Shown here piece by piece: positions 1 through 7,337 of a DNA stretch of 64,000 bases (within the stretch, counting starts at the first letter, position 1; each line of letters begins with the position of its first letter). The stretch lies in contig DGIS01000008.1 in assembly GCA_002386525.1 (NCBI GenBank), positions 186,001-250,000 on the forward strand. Direction: 5' to 3'. A program made the translations under genes and the position numbers. The notes below the pieces were generated by a model. It searched no databases. It saw only the letters and a program-made list of their open reading frames with translations, and was not told where the DNA came from. This DNA is from Sphingobacterium sp. UBA4616 (GTDB lineage Bacteria > Bacteroidota > Bacteroidia > Sphingobacteriales > Sphingobacteriaceae).

Positions 1-413
1 ACAGGAAGCGACGAGGCGTCAAACCGGATAATGAAAGGCGGTTGTGAGCCCGGAGGAAAAGAAGCCTGGATCCGATTAGCAAGGGCACTTAGCTCGGCAG
101 CAGCCTGGGCCATGTTGGTGTCTTCGTAATAGGATACTTTCATCAACGTCAGACCTTGAATATTCTTGGTCTCAATCGATTTGACCCCATTGGCGAAAAG
201 AAGAATATTGACGTAGTTTTTGGCAAAATAAGCTTCCATCTGATCTGGTGAATAGCCACCAAAGGGATGGGCGATATAAATAACCGGAAGATTCATTTTG
301 GGCAGGATATCCACCTTGATCGATCGAACGGCACCTATGCCAAAGACAATAAGTCCCAATACGAGTACGAGGACAGCTATCGGCTTGCGTAAGGCAAAAC
401 GTATTAAATTCAT
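1..413 (-). CDS. RND efflux permease, N-terminal fragment (cut by window edge)
   Basis: The reverse strand reads from an ATG at 413 into MNLIRFALRKPIAVLVLVLG, a first transmembrane helix typical of AcrB/HAE1-type resistance-nodulation-division pumps. A periplasmic stretch follows with VDILPKMNLPVIYI and the 'GGYSPDQMEAYFAKNYV' region that matches the usual 'GASPEDVE' porter segment. Only about 137 residues of an expected 1000 or more are present. The gene starts 10 bases after the TolC-family gene upstream, so the two form an efflux operon. A membrane-fusion adaptor is not seen upstream and would have to lie outside the window. RND permeases exchange protons for drugs or other substrates across the inner membrane; the substrate cannot be told from this fragment. 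Confidence 0.9.
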   Translation of the reverse strand, partial: MNLIRFALRKPIAVLVLVLGLIVFGIGAVRSIKVDILPKMNLPVIYIAHPFGGYSPDQMEAYFAKNYVNILLFANGVKSIETKNIQGLTLMKVSYYEDTNMAQAAAELSALANRIQASFPPGSQPPFIIRFDASSLP

Positions 414-423
414 GTAATGTTAT

Positions 424-1812
424 TTATAGTTCGTTGTTAAAAATATCAAAATCTCCCGCGGCTGCGGCTTTGAGTAACAGTGACTGCCAGAGATTAATGT
501 GGACGATCTCACGATCGGTTTCGGCTCGATTTAATGTATAAAAGGTCTGCGTAACGTCTACAAGTGTCGCCAGCCCGTTTTTATACATTGTCATTTTTTG
601 GAGGTAAGCCTGTCTGGCCGCTGAGACTTGTCTGGGAGCTTCTAGATCACTTTTCAGAGCCAGTTGGATCTTTACGTCTGCGGCATCGAGCTGTGCTGTC
701 AATTGGGCCTCTATAGTTTGGTATTCTTCTCTTAGGGCATCGTTCGTAAAGCGCTGTGCACTGATTTTTTTATTAATACGCGCAATCGAAGTCAGGTTCC
801 AGCTGATGCCCAATCCCAAAAGATAGTTTTGCCGACTAGGACGAACCCCTTGCCAATAATTTGTGCTGTAGGCTTGTAAATCGGTGATGTAGTCACTCTT
901 AAAACCAGATCCCCTGGTCTGAAAGACACCGAATGCGCTTACCGTAGGAAGATACTCTTTGGTGGATAGTTTTAATTGTTGTTCGCCAAGTTTAATGTTG
1001 CTTTGATAAAATTGCAGCAAAGGATTGTTTTCAATCAAATTGTCGGAAAGAGGAGTCCGCTGCACAGGTGTTTTCTCCACCAGGGCAGTATCTAGTTGCA
1101 GGTCCTTGGCTGGAATCCCCATTAATACGGTCAACTTATTGTTTTGCTCCTTCACATTTTCACGGGCCTGATTGAGACTGATTTTGGCACGCGATACTTC
1201 CGCCGAAGCGAGGGTAGAATCTACGCCGGGCAATAGTCCGTTTTTTACTTTAGTGGCAGCAATATTTAAAAAGACCAGTGCGCGTTCCAGATTCATCTGT
1301 TGATTTTTTTCTAATCGTTGGCTGGCCAATACATTGAGGTAAGCTGCGGCAATCTTGATTTTATGCTGGAACTTTTCCTGACCGAGATCCGCTTGTCGTC
1401 TTTTAGCATCAGATTTAGCCAATTCGATACGTTCTTTTTTCCGTCCAAAGGTGTAAATGTCCCAATTGACATTGGCTAGATAAAGAGCACCAAATGCGGC
1501 ATTCCAATTTTGTTCCGGAAGGGCGACTCCCGACGAAGCCACACCAAGTCCACCAAATCCATACAGCGGGCCATTTTGTCCGTTAATGGTCCCAAAATCC
1601 TGTTGAGCGACGATGTTCAGGTTGGGCCAAAAGTCGCGTTTGACTTGTTCATTGGTCTGTAGGGAAGACTGGAGATAATATTCCTTTGCCTTAATCATTC
1701 CATAATTTGCAATGCCTTTTTCCACCGCGTCTCGGAGCGTAAGCTTCTGAGCGAAGGAAGAGCATGTCGCAAGTGATACAGCCAGTGATAGTACTAAATT
1801 TAATTTCAGCAT
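424..1812 (-). CDS. TolC-family outer membrane efflux protein
   Basis: This 462-residue protein has a signal peptide (MLKLNLVLSLAVSLATCSSFA, cleavage near AQ) followed by the TolC pattern: two long helical repeats with 'NLNIVAQQDFG', 'GVDSTLASAEVSRAKISLNQARENV' near residue 200 and 'YKNGLATLVDVTQTFYTLNRAETD' near the C terminus. The last is the usual 'G..s..dvl.aq..l..a' motif of the second repeat. It would form the outer-membrane/periplasmic exit duct for the RND pump that starts 10 bases downstream. A Cys lies in the leader (ATCSS) but the context is a poor lipobox, so signal peptidase I is more likely. The divergent LytS/LytTR pair is a candidate regulator by position only. Confidence 0.92.
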   Translation of the reverse strand: MLKLNLVLSLAVSLATCSSFAQKLTLRDAVEKGIANYGMIKAKEYYLQSSLQTNEQVKRDFWPNLNIVAQQDFGTINGQNGPLYGFGGLGVASSGVALPEQNWNAAFGALYLANVNWDIYTFGRKKERIELAKSDAKRRQADLGQEKFQHKIKIAAAYLNVLASQRLEKNQQMNLERALVFLNIAATKVKNGLLPGVDSTLASAEVSRAKISLNQARENVKEQNNKLTVLMGIPAKDLQLDTALVEKTPVQRTPLSDNLIENNPLLQFYQSNIKLGEQQLKLSTKEYLPTVSAFGVFQTRGSGFKSDYITDLQAYSTNYWQGVRPSRQNYLLGLGISWNLTSIARINKKISAQRFTNDALREEYQTIEAQLTAQLDAADVKIQLALKSDLEAPRQVSAARQAYLQKMTMYKNGLATLVDVTQTFYTLNRAETDREIVHINLWQSLLLKAAAAGDFDIFNNEL

Positions 1813-1978
1813 AGGTTATCTATCATTTATGGACACGAAGATAGTAAGCACAGCAACCCCGATGTCCCTTTAAAATGATCTATGGCATTTAAAAGTGACC
1901 AGTTGAATTCATCATTTATTTTTCTCCTCTTTTGAACTTAAAGCTTTTACTTTGTAACAGAATCTTAACAAAATAAGG

Positions 1979-2992
1979 ATGATGAGAAAGGTTTTGGAGA
2001 ACAAGATAATACAGGAGATCGTTCTATTGATCTTTTCATTTATTCTTTTTACGTTGAACGACTGGATTTTGATCCTGAGCTGGAAGGGATTTCTGATGGG
2101 CGTGTTCTATTTCATGATCCTGTATGCGCACGCACAGTTAAATCGCTTTTTTCTATTACCGCTGCTACTTAAGAAAAATAAACCCTTGTTGTATGTTTTC
2201 GCGTCGGTAGCAACCCTGCTCATTTTTGCACTCCTATTAAAAGAGCTAACAGATAACGTGATCTACAAGAATTGTTTTCTCTACAAGAATCTTGTTCAGA
2301 AAACGTTCCATTATCAGTTTGGTGTATTATTGGGGTCCTTGATCTGCATATTGGGCAGTATTCAATTTATTGAATTTTACCGCTTTCAGCGTGTGAAGAC
2401 GCGACGTGAACTGCTTTCGAATCAGACGCAGTTATCGCATTTAAAAAAGCAACTCAATCCACATTTTCTATTCAACACCTTAAATACTATTTATGGTATT
2501 AATCTAAAGTATCCGGAACGTACGTCCGAATTGATTATCAAAGTGTCGCAGCTGCTTCGTTATCAGATGGAGAGCGGTGAACGGGAGTATGTAGCTATGG
2601 ATGATGAAATTGATTTTATTTCAAGTTATATTGAACTGGAACGCGAGCGACTAGGCTATCGAACGAAAATTGAATTTGATTATCAAAAAGAAGAAGATAT
2701 CAATTATCAGATCGCACCTATGCTGTTGATTACGTTCGTAGAGAATGCTTTTAAACACGGAACCTGCAGTATTGAAGATTGTTTTGTTGATATCTCGATT
2801 AAGATTGAAAAAGGGAACTTATATTTGCATATACGGAATTCTGTACCTGTCAAGAAGAGGAATGTGTTCTCAGCAAAAATAGGTTTGGAAAATACGATCG
2901 CTCGATTAAAGCTCTTGTATCCTAATCGCTACGTATTGACCGCAGATTCCAGGAAAGAAGAGTATGAGGTGTCATTGGTTATCAATCTTTAA
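1979..2992 (+). CDS. LytS/YpdA-type membrane sensor histidine kinase
   Basis: The 337-residue protein has four hydrophobic helices (about residues 14-33, 36-55, 69-88 and 114-134) and a short linker. The His_kinase domain follows, with the H-box QLNPHFLFNTLNTIY, where His162 is the predicted phosphoacceptor, and the ATP-binding N-box LLITFVENAFKHG with Asn256. It has no large sensor domain, so the stimulus may be sensed in or near the membrane. It is followed after 3 bases by a LytTR response regulator, its obvious partner. The pair faces away from the TolC/RND operon across a 166-base gap and may control it, which is an inference from position. The start at 1979 gives MMRKV; the second Met is equally possible. 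Confidence 0.93.
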   Translation: MMRKVLENKIIQEIVLLIFSFILFTLNDWILILSWKGFLMGVFYFMILYAHAQLNRFFLLPLLLKKNKPLLYVFASVATLLIFALLLKELTDNVIYKNCFLYKNLVQKTFHYQFGVLLGSLICILGSIQFIEFYRFQRVKTRRELLSNQTQLSHLKKQLNPHFLFNTLNTIYGINLKYPERTSELIIKVSQLLRYQMESGEREYVAMDDEIDFISSYIELERERLGYRTKIEFDYQKEEDINYQIAPMLLITFVENAFKHGTCSIEDCFVDISIKIEKGNLYLHIRNSVPVKKRNVFSAKIGLENTIARLKLLYPNRYVLTADSRKEEYEVSLVINL

Positions 2993-2995
2993 ACA

Positions 2996-3691
2996 ATGAG
3001 TAAAAGCAACTGTATTATAGTTGATGATGAGCCCGCAGCACATTATGTACTGGTAAATTATATTGAAAGAAGTACGGATCTGCAGTTGGTCGCTCAGTGT
3101 TATAATGCTTTTGAGGCATTGGAGTTTCTTCGGCAGAACAGTGTGGATTTAATCTTTCTGGATATTGAAATGCCCGAAATTAATGGCATGGAATTTCTTA
3201 AAATGCTGGATCATCCACCCAAGACAATTTTGACAACAGCGTATTCCGAATACGCACTGGAAAGCTATGATTATGGCGTTGTTGATTATTTATTAAAACC
3301 CATCTCGTTCCCCCGTTTTTTTAAGGCTGTTCAACGCTTTTTATCGTATAAGACGACGTTGTTGCCTCAAGAAGAAGAACCGAAATCGATTACTATACGC
3401 ATGGATGGACGTGTCATTGATGTCAAATTAGCTCAGATCGATTTCATCCAAAGCTTTGGCAATTATGTGAAAATTGTCACTCCAAGCCAGACTTTTTTAA
3501 CAGCAAGCACCACCCAACAAATACTTACACAGGTGCCGGCATCAAAATTTATCCGTATCCACAAATCCTACATTGCTTCGATCAATAAGGTGATCAAATA
3601 TGAGCATGGAATGGTACAGATCAATAATACCTCCCTACCGGTCGGTATTACTTTCCGTCGGGAGTTACAGGAGCGGCTAGCCAATAAATAG
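2996..3691 (+). CDS. LytTR-family response regulator
   Basis: The 231-residue protein has an N-terminal receiver domain with the acidic pair in IIVDDEPAA, phosphoacceptor Asp56 in LIFLDIEMP, and the conserved Thr and Lys in TTAYSEYALESY and DYLLKPI. A LytTR DNA-binding domain follows from about residue 128, with 'IDFIQSFGNYVKIVT' and 'FIRIHKSYIASINKVIKYE'. It lies 3 bases after the LytS-type kinase gene and so is its cognate regulator. Its targets are not shown by the sequence; autoregulation and control of the divergent efflux operon are the simplest options. It runs convergent with the LysR gene downstream. Confidence 0.94.
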   Translation: MSKSNCIIVDDEPAAHYVLVNYIERSTDLQLVAQCYNAFEALEFLRQNSVDLIFLDIEMPEINGMEFLKMLDHPPKTILTTAYSEYALESYDYGVVDYLLKPISFPRFFKAVQRFLSYKTTLLPQEEEPKSITIRMDGRVIDVKLAQIDFIQSFGNYVKIVTPSQTFLTASTTQQILTQVPASKFIRIHKSYIASINKVIKYEHGMVQINNTSLPVGITFRRELQERLANK

Positions 3692-3735
3692 GTCTGAGCG
3701 AATAGAGGTCTTATTGCTATAAGCGAGTCAGGTGA

Positions 3736-4632
3736 CTACCATTTCTCTTTTAGCAGTTTTTCCAATTGACCAATTTCCGCTTGGTACATGGTTTTCTTTC
3801 TCGTTCCGAAGTAAAGTATATTTTCGACGGGAGAAGTCCCTTCCCAGATCAGTTTTATTTTCCCGGAAGCAAGTGCTTCGGCACATAGGAAGTCGGGAAC
3901 AATGGAAAAGCCCGTGTTGTTACTCAAGCAGCGTATAATTGAACTAATATTTGGAACGATATAATTGGGACTGAAGTCTGGATGCTCTCCAAAGTGTGTG
4001 GACCAGTAGTTTTTTAGATGATCCATATCGGCAGCCGTGCTGTACCACAATTGTTTTTTTAGCAAGCGGGCAGCTTCTTTAATTTTGTCTTCTGCCAAGA
4101 GTTTCTCTAGTTCGGATGTATCTGTTTGACAACCCGCAATCAAGACAATACGCTCTTTTGAGAAAGCTTCATATTGCAGATTCTGCTGGTTTCCTTTCTG
4201 AGGCGTAATAATAAGATCCAATAGGCCATTGTCAAGGTCGTGCTGCATCTGAGGATATTCTCCAAATTTGATAATTAAATTAAAGGGTAGTTGCGCAATA
4301 TGTTCCTCCAGGGTGTATTGAAAGGTCTCAAAACACATTCCGATACTAATTGTAACGCGTTCATCCAATGCGCGTTTGTGAAAATGCTGTTCGCCAGTTT
4401 CTAGTTTTTTAAGCGGGTCAATCACATAGTTGTACAAGATTTTGCCCTTTTCGGTCGGCACCATTCTTCGCGCAGATCGATCAAAAAGCTTGTGCCCAGT
4501 AAACGCTTCCAGGGAATTCAGATGTAGGCTGACACCAGGCTGAGAAATAAACAATTCCTGTGCTGCAGCAGATAATGTTCCGGTTTCATAGATTGCCTTA
4601 AATGTACGAAGCCATTCTAAGTTCCATTTCAT
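3736..4632 (-). CDS. LysR-family transcriptional regulator
   Basis: From the preferred start at 4632 the protein begins MKWNLEWLRTFKAIYETGTL. It has the LysR winged-helix domain (AAAQELFISQPGVSLHLNSLE, then 'GHKLFDRSARRMVPTEKG') and a periplasmic-binding-like effector domain of about 200 residues. A longer reading from 4662 adds ten hydrophobic residues that overlap the predicted -7 element at 4652-4659, so the later start is favoured. It is divergent from the quinone reductase/monooxygenase pair with an 88-base gap, the standard arrangement for a LysR regulator and its target. A dyad at 4651-4676 in that gap is a candidate operator. The effector is unknown; a quinone or redox-cycling compound would fit the neighbours. 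Confidence 0.93.
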   Translation of the reverse strand: MKWNLEWLRTFKAIYETGTLSAAAQELFISQPGVSLHLNSLEAFTGHKLFDRSARRMVPTEKGKILYNYVIDPLKKLETGEQHFHKRALDERVTISIGMCFETFQYTLEEHIAQLPFNLIIKFGEYPQMQHDLDNGLLDLIITPQKGNQQNLQYEAFSKERIVLIAGCQTDTSELEKLLAEDKIKEAARLLKKQLWYSTAADMDHLKNYWSTHFGEHPDFSPNYIVPNISSIIRCLSNNTGFSIVPDFLCAEALASGKIKLIWEGTSPVENILYFGTRKKTMYQAEIGQLEKLLKEKW

Positions 4633-4651
4633 AGTTATTATTTTTATGATA

Positions 4652-4659
4652 CAAATATA
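4652..4659 (-). promoter_or_regulatory. Predicted -7 element for the LysR gene
   Basis: Read on the reverse strand this is TATATTTG, an exact match to the Bacteroidota -7 consensus TAnnTTTG. It sits about 20 bases before the favoured LysR start at 4632. No convincing -33 TTG is present at the right distance. It overlaps the left arm of the dyad ACAAATA-N12-TATTTGT (4651-4676), which would allow autoregulation. Confidence 0.5.
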
Positions 4660-4720
4660 CAATTTAAGTTATTTGTGTGATTTAAAAATATTATAGAAAT
4701 TTGTGTTATCAATAAGAAAA

Positions 4721-5341
4721 ATGATAGAAATGAACATATTTATTATCAACGGCGGACAGAAATTCGCACACTCGGGTGGTTCTTTCAATACCACAATAAC
4801 AAATTGGACTGTCGAAACACTGGCAGGAAATGGATTCGAGACTCGGGTTACCAATATCAACGATGATTTTGATCCAATGGTTGAAGTTGAAAACTTTAAA
4901 TGGGCAGACATTATTGTTTACCATTTCCCTGTATGGTGGTTTCAGGTTCCGAACCGTCTGAAGCGCTATATCGATGAAGTTTTTACGGCGGGTCACAACA
5001 ACGGTATCTATAAAAATGATGGTCGTTCACGTAAAAACCCAGCCATTAACTATGGTACAGGAGGTTTAATGCAGGGTAAAAAATACATGGTGACTTCGAG
5101 CTGGAATGCTCCTGAGACAGCCTTTACGATGGAAAATGAGTTTTTTGATCAGCATTCCGTTGATGCAGGTGTTTTATTCGGTTTTCACAAGATGAATCAG
5201 TTTGCAGGATTAGAACATCTGGGAAGCTTCCATTTTCATGATATGGAGAAGGGTGCGTCTCAAGAACGTATTGACAATTACGAAAAGGAATATAAACAAT
5301 ATTTGGAAGAGGTGTTCCATTTGGAAACGACGTTGAACTAA
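4721..5341 (+). CDS. mdaB: MdaB-like NAD(P)H quinone oxidoreductase (flavodoxin fold)
   Basis: This is a flavodoxin-like fold protein of about 206 residues with the opening beta strand and phosphate loop in MNIFIINGGQKFAHSGGSFN. The family hallmark 'YHFPVWWFQVPNRLKRYIDEVF' follows near residue 70, then GTGGLMQGKKYMVTSSWNAP. The pattern matches the modulator-of-drug-activity B / DT-diaphorase family, which uses FAD and NAD(P)H to reduce quinones by two electrons. ATG codons at 4721 and 4730 are both possible; an upstream GTG reading at 4703 is less likely. It is divergent from a LysR regulator and 81 bases upstream of a YgiN-like monooxygenase. E. coli also carries mdaB beside ygiN, and a quinone redox cycle has been proposed there. 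Confidence 0.88.
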   Translation: MIEMNIFIINGGQKFAHSGGSFNTTITNWTVETLAGNGFETRVTNINDDFDPMVEVENFKWADIIVYHFPVWWFQVPNRLKRYIDEVFTAGHNNGIYKNDGRSRKNPAINYGTGGLMQGKKYMVTSSWNAPETAFTMENEFFDQHSVDAGVLFGFHKMNQFAGLEHLGSFHFHDMEKGASQERIDNYEKEYKQYLEEVFHLETTLN

Positions 5342-5422
5342 AAATTTATTGAGCGATAAATCGCTTTATCCGTGGCGTTATTACGATGAAAAGAGTAAAT
5401 TACCAAAATAAAAATCAATAAC

Positions 5423-5713
5423 ATGAAGGTATATTTAACCGCAATTTTAAAGGCAGTTCCTGCACATCGGGAAGAAGTATTGGCATTATTGTTTGAAATG
5501 GTCGAAGCAAGTAGAAAGGAAGAAGCTTGTATACAGTACGATCTGCACCAGGTGAACAGTGATGAAAACCAGTTTATATTTTATGAAATATGGGAAGATC
5601 AGGCGGGCTTGGATGCGCATAATCAACAACCTTATATTGTAGCATTCGGAAAAGTTGCCGGTGAAAAATTGCAGGAAGCGCCTCAAATTATATTAATGAA
5701 TAAAATCGCTTAA
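5423..5713 (+). CDS. ygiN: YgiN-like quinol monooxygenase (ABM domain)
   Basis: This 96-residue protein is a single antibiotic-biosynthesis-monooxygenase domain with a dimeric ferredoxin-like fold. The pattern 'YLTAILKAVPAHREEVLALLFEMVEASRKEEACIQYDLH', then 'FIFYEIWEDQAGLDAHNQQPYIVAF' is typical of YgiN/LsrG-like proteins. Family members oxidise quinols or similar small molecules without a cofactor. It follows the MdaB-like reductase and probably shares its transcript. A small dyad AGCGAT-AA-ATCGCT (5352-5365) lies between the two genes. The specific substrate is inferred from the pairing, not visible in the sequence. Confidence 0.87.
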   Translation: MKVYLTAILKAVPAHREEVLALLFEMVEASRKEEACIQYDLHQVNSDENQFIFYEIWEDQAGLDAHNQQPYIVAFGKVAGEKLQEAPQIILMNKIA

Positions 5714-5858
5714 TTTACAATGTGGCCTGTAAAGACCGTATTGAAAAGATAGCAAGGAATATCATGTAGTGGATGATGTATACAGGCGGAAGATATTAAC
5801 TATAATTGAAGTATTGGTGGGTACCAAAATCATTTGCGTTGCCTTGAATAAGCTTGTT

Positions 5859-6185
5859 TTATTCTGATTTAGTGACGCGAATGATTTTGTTTGTACCTTG
5901 CTGAACAGCAACATCGACTTTACTTCGTTGCGTGTAGCTCTGTTGCAGGAGGTTCAATTTTTTGGACAGCTGGCCATCTTGATTGTCTAGCCAGAAGGTC
6001 GCAGCCATAATACCAATTTGAACTCTATAACTGGAATCAGTTTCCGGAACAAGCTGCTCGATAAGCTGATGTTGATACCAAGTGAGGTCTTTGTTTTCTT
6101 TTTGGGAAACACAGGCGTGTAGGAGAAATGCCAGAAGGGCTAGATAGCCGATTTTTAAAAGTTGACTGCGTCTTAGGTTCATCAA
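5859..6185 (-). CDS. Small lipoprotein of unknown function
   Basis: This 108-residue protein has a clear lipoprotein leader: positively charged MMNLRRSQLLK, a hydrophobic core, and the lipobox LLHAC with Cys25. The mature part is polar, about 84 residues, with 'TWYQHQLIEQLVPETDSSYRVQIGIMAATFWLDNQDGQL' and no recognised domain. A TAnnTTTG element at 6205-6212 (reverse strand) supports expression as a single gene. It is convergent with the YgiN-like gene. The role is unknown. Confidence 0.75.
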   Translation of the reverse strand: MMNLRRSQLLKIGYLALLAFLLHACVSQKENKDLTWYQHQLIEQLVPETDSSYRVQIGIMAATFWLDNQDGQLSKKLNLLQQSYTQRSKVDVAVQQGTNKIIRVTKSE

Positions 6186-6204
6186 TAGTTTTTTTGTGTT
6201 GCAC

Positions 6205-6212
6205 CAAATCTA
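6205..6212 (-). promoter_or_regulatory. Predicted -7 element for the small lipoprotein gene
   Basis: The reverse strand reads TAGATTTG, an exact TAnnTTTG match, about 20 bases before the lipoprotein start at 6185. No good -33 element was found at 19-21 bases upstream. Confidence 0.45.
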
Positions 6213-6448
6213 CTATTTTTGCCCAAATAATAACTTAACTTTGTAAGTTTTTACGCTCCCGTTGAGACAGATACGCTTCATTTATTTATTAGACTTCTCG
6301 TGTATGCATATTCTAGTAAATCTAAAAATGTATGAAGTATGCTGTTTATCTGGCTGTAATCATAAGCCTGAATTTTCTCAGGTTAAATAGGCCCCGGGTG
6401 CTTCAAAAACTTCGTGTTGTGTAAAATGTATCCGCATCGTTTTTTTTG

Positions 6449-7180
6449 TTAGTTGTGTTCGTTCCAGTAATAACTATCTGGTGTAGGACGTTGTCCAAAA
6501 ATTGCCGTGCCCACCCTGACTATGGTAGCCCCTTCTGCTATTGCTATTTCTAAATCTCCGCTCATGCCCATCGACAATTCTTGCATCGATACACCTGGAA
6601 TAGCTAGGGCTATAATTTGTCGTTGAATTTGTTTGAGCAATTTAAAACAGGCACGTACCTGTTCGGCCTCGGCACTCAGTATACCGATAGTCATCAGTCC
6701 TTTAATCTTTAGTGTGCTTAATGTTGCTATTTGCTGAACCAGGCCGATCACTTCCCCTGGGGCAGCGCCGTACTTGCTCTCTTCGAAGGAGGTATTTACC
6801 TGGATGAGCACTTCCATGATTTTCTCTTCCTTTAAAAGGCGCTGATGCAATTTTTCGGCAAGATCGAAACGGTCTATCGAATGGATGCAGGTTACGTTGC
6901 ATTTGAGGATATCTTTGATTTTATTGGTTTGCAGATGTCCAATAAAATGATTGACATGCGGAATGGTCTTTAAATACTCAAATTTGTCTTTCAATTCCTG
7001 TACTTTATTCTCTGCTATCAACGTTTGTCCTGCACGTAGTGCAATTTCAATACGTTCGGCGGGAACAGTTTTGGTTGCCAGCAATAATTTTACGTCCAGT
7101 GGATTTCGGTTAGTTGACTGGCAGGCTTTTTCTATACGCTGTTGAATAATGTGTATGTTTTCTGTAATAAGCTCATCCAT
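6449..7180 (-). CDS. yggS: YggS-family PLP homeostasis protein
   Basis: This 243-residue protein matches the YggS/PROSC family, a single alanine-racemase-like barrel that binds pyridoxal phosphate but has no known catalytic activity of its own. The PLP lysine is Lys37 in LLLATKTVPAERI. Other family signatures are NHFIGHLQTNK, 'IHSIDRFDLAEKL', ELSMGMSGDLEIAI and 'VRVGTAIFGQR' near the C terminus. The length is normal for the family (about 230-250 residues). It is cytosolic and is thought to buffer PLP and affect amino-acid metabolism. It stands alone: 263 bases separate it from the lipoprotein gene downstream and about 160 from the MscS gene upstream. Confidence 0.96.
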   Translation of the reverse strand: MDELITENIHIIQQRIEKACQSTNRNPLDVKLLLATKTVPAERIEIALRAGQTLIAENKVQELKDKFEYLKTIPHVNHFIGHLQTNKIKDILKCNVTCIHSIDRFDLAEKLHQRLLKEEKIMEVLIQVNTSFEESKYGAAPGEVIGLVQQIATLSTLKIKGLMTIGILSAEAEQVRACFKLLKQIQRQIIALAIPGVSMQELSMGMSGDLEIAIAEGATIVRVGTAIFGQRPTPDSYYWNEHN

Positions 7181-7337
7181 GTTGCGGTTGTATTGTTTGT
7201 TATTGAAGTCAAAATTACAGCCAATTATTAGGAAAGAGCTAGTCCAATTTAGCTAATAGAAGCTGGTCCAGTCCGAACGTCTTTACACGAGTGCTTTTAG
7301 GTAAACTGCTCGATAGGCAGGGCGGCAATTGCTGAGA

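Noticed and set aside
3732..3938. Forward 68-codon frame opposite the LysR gene
   Set aside because: It lies antisense to the well-supported LysR C-terminal domain and has no protein-like pattern.
4669..4996. Reverse-strand frames opposite the MdaB-like gene
   Set aside because: They are antisense shadows of a clear flavodoxin-fold gene.
6236..6243. Forward TAACTTTG promoter-like element with no gene, possible small RNA
   Set aside because: The -33 element is missing at 19-21 bases and no terminator follows on the forward strand, so the evidence is too thin.
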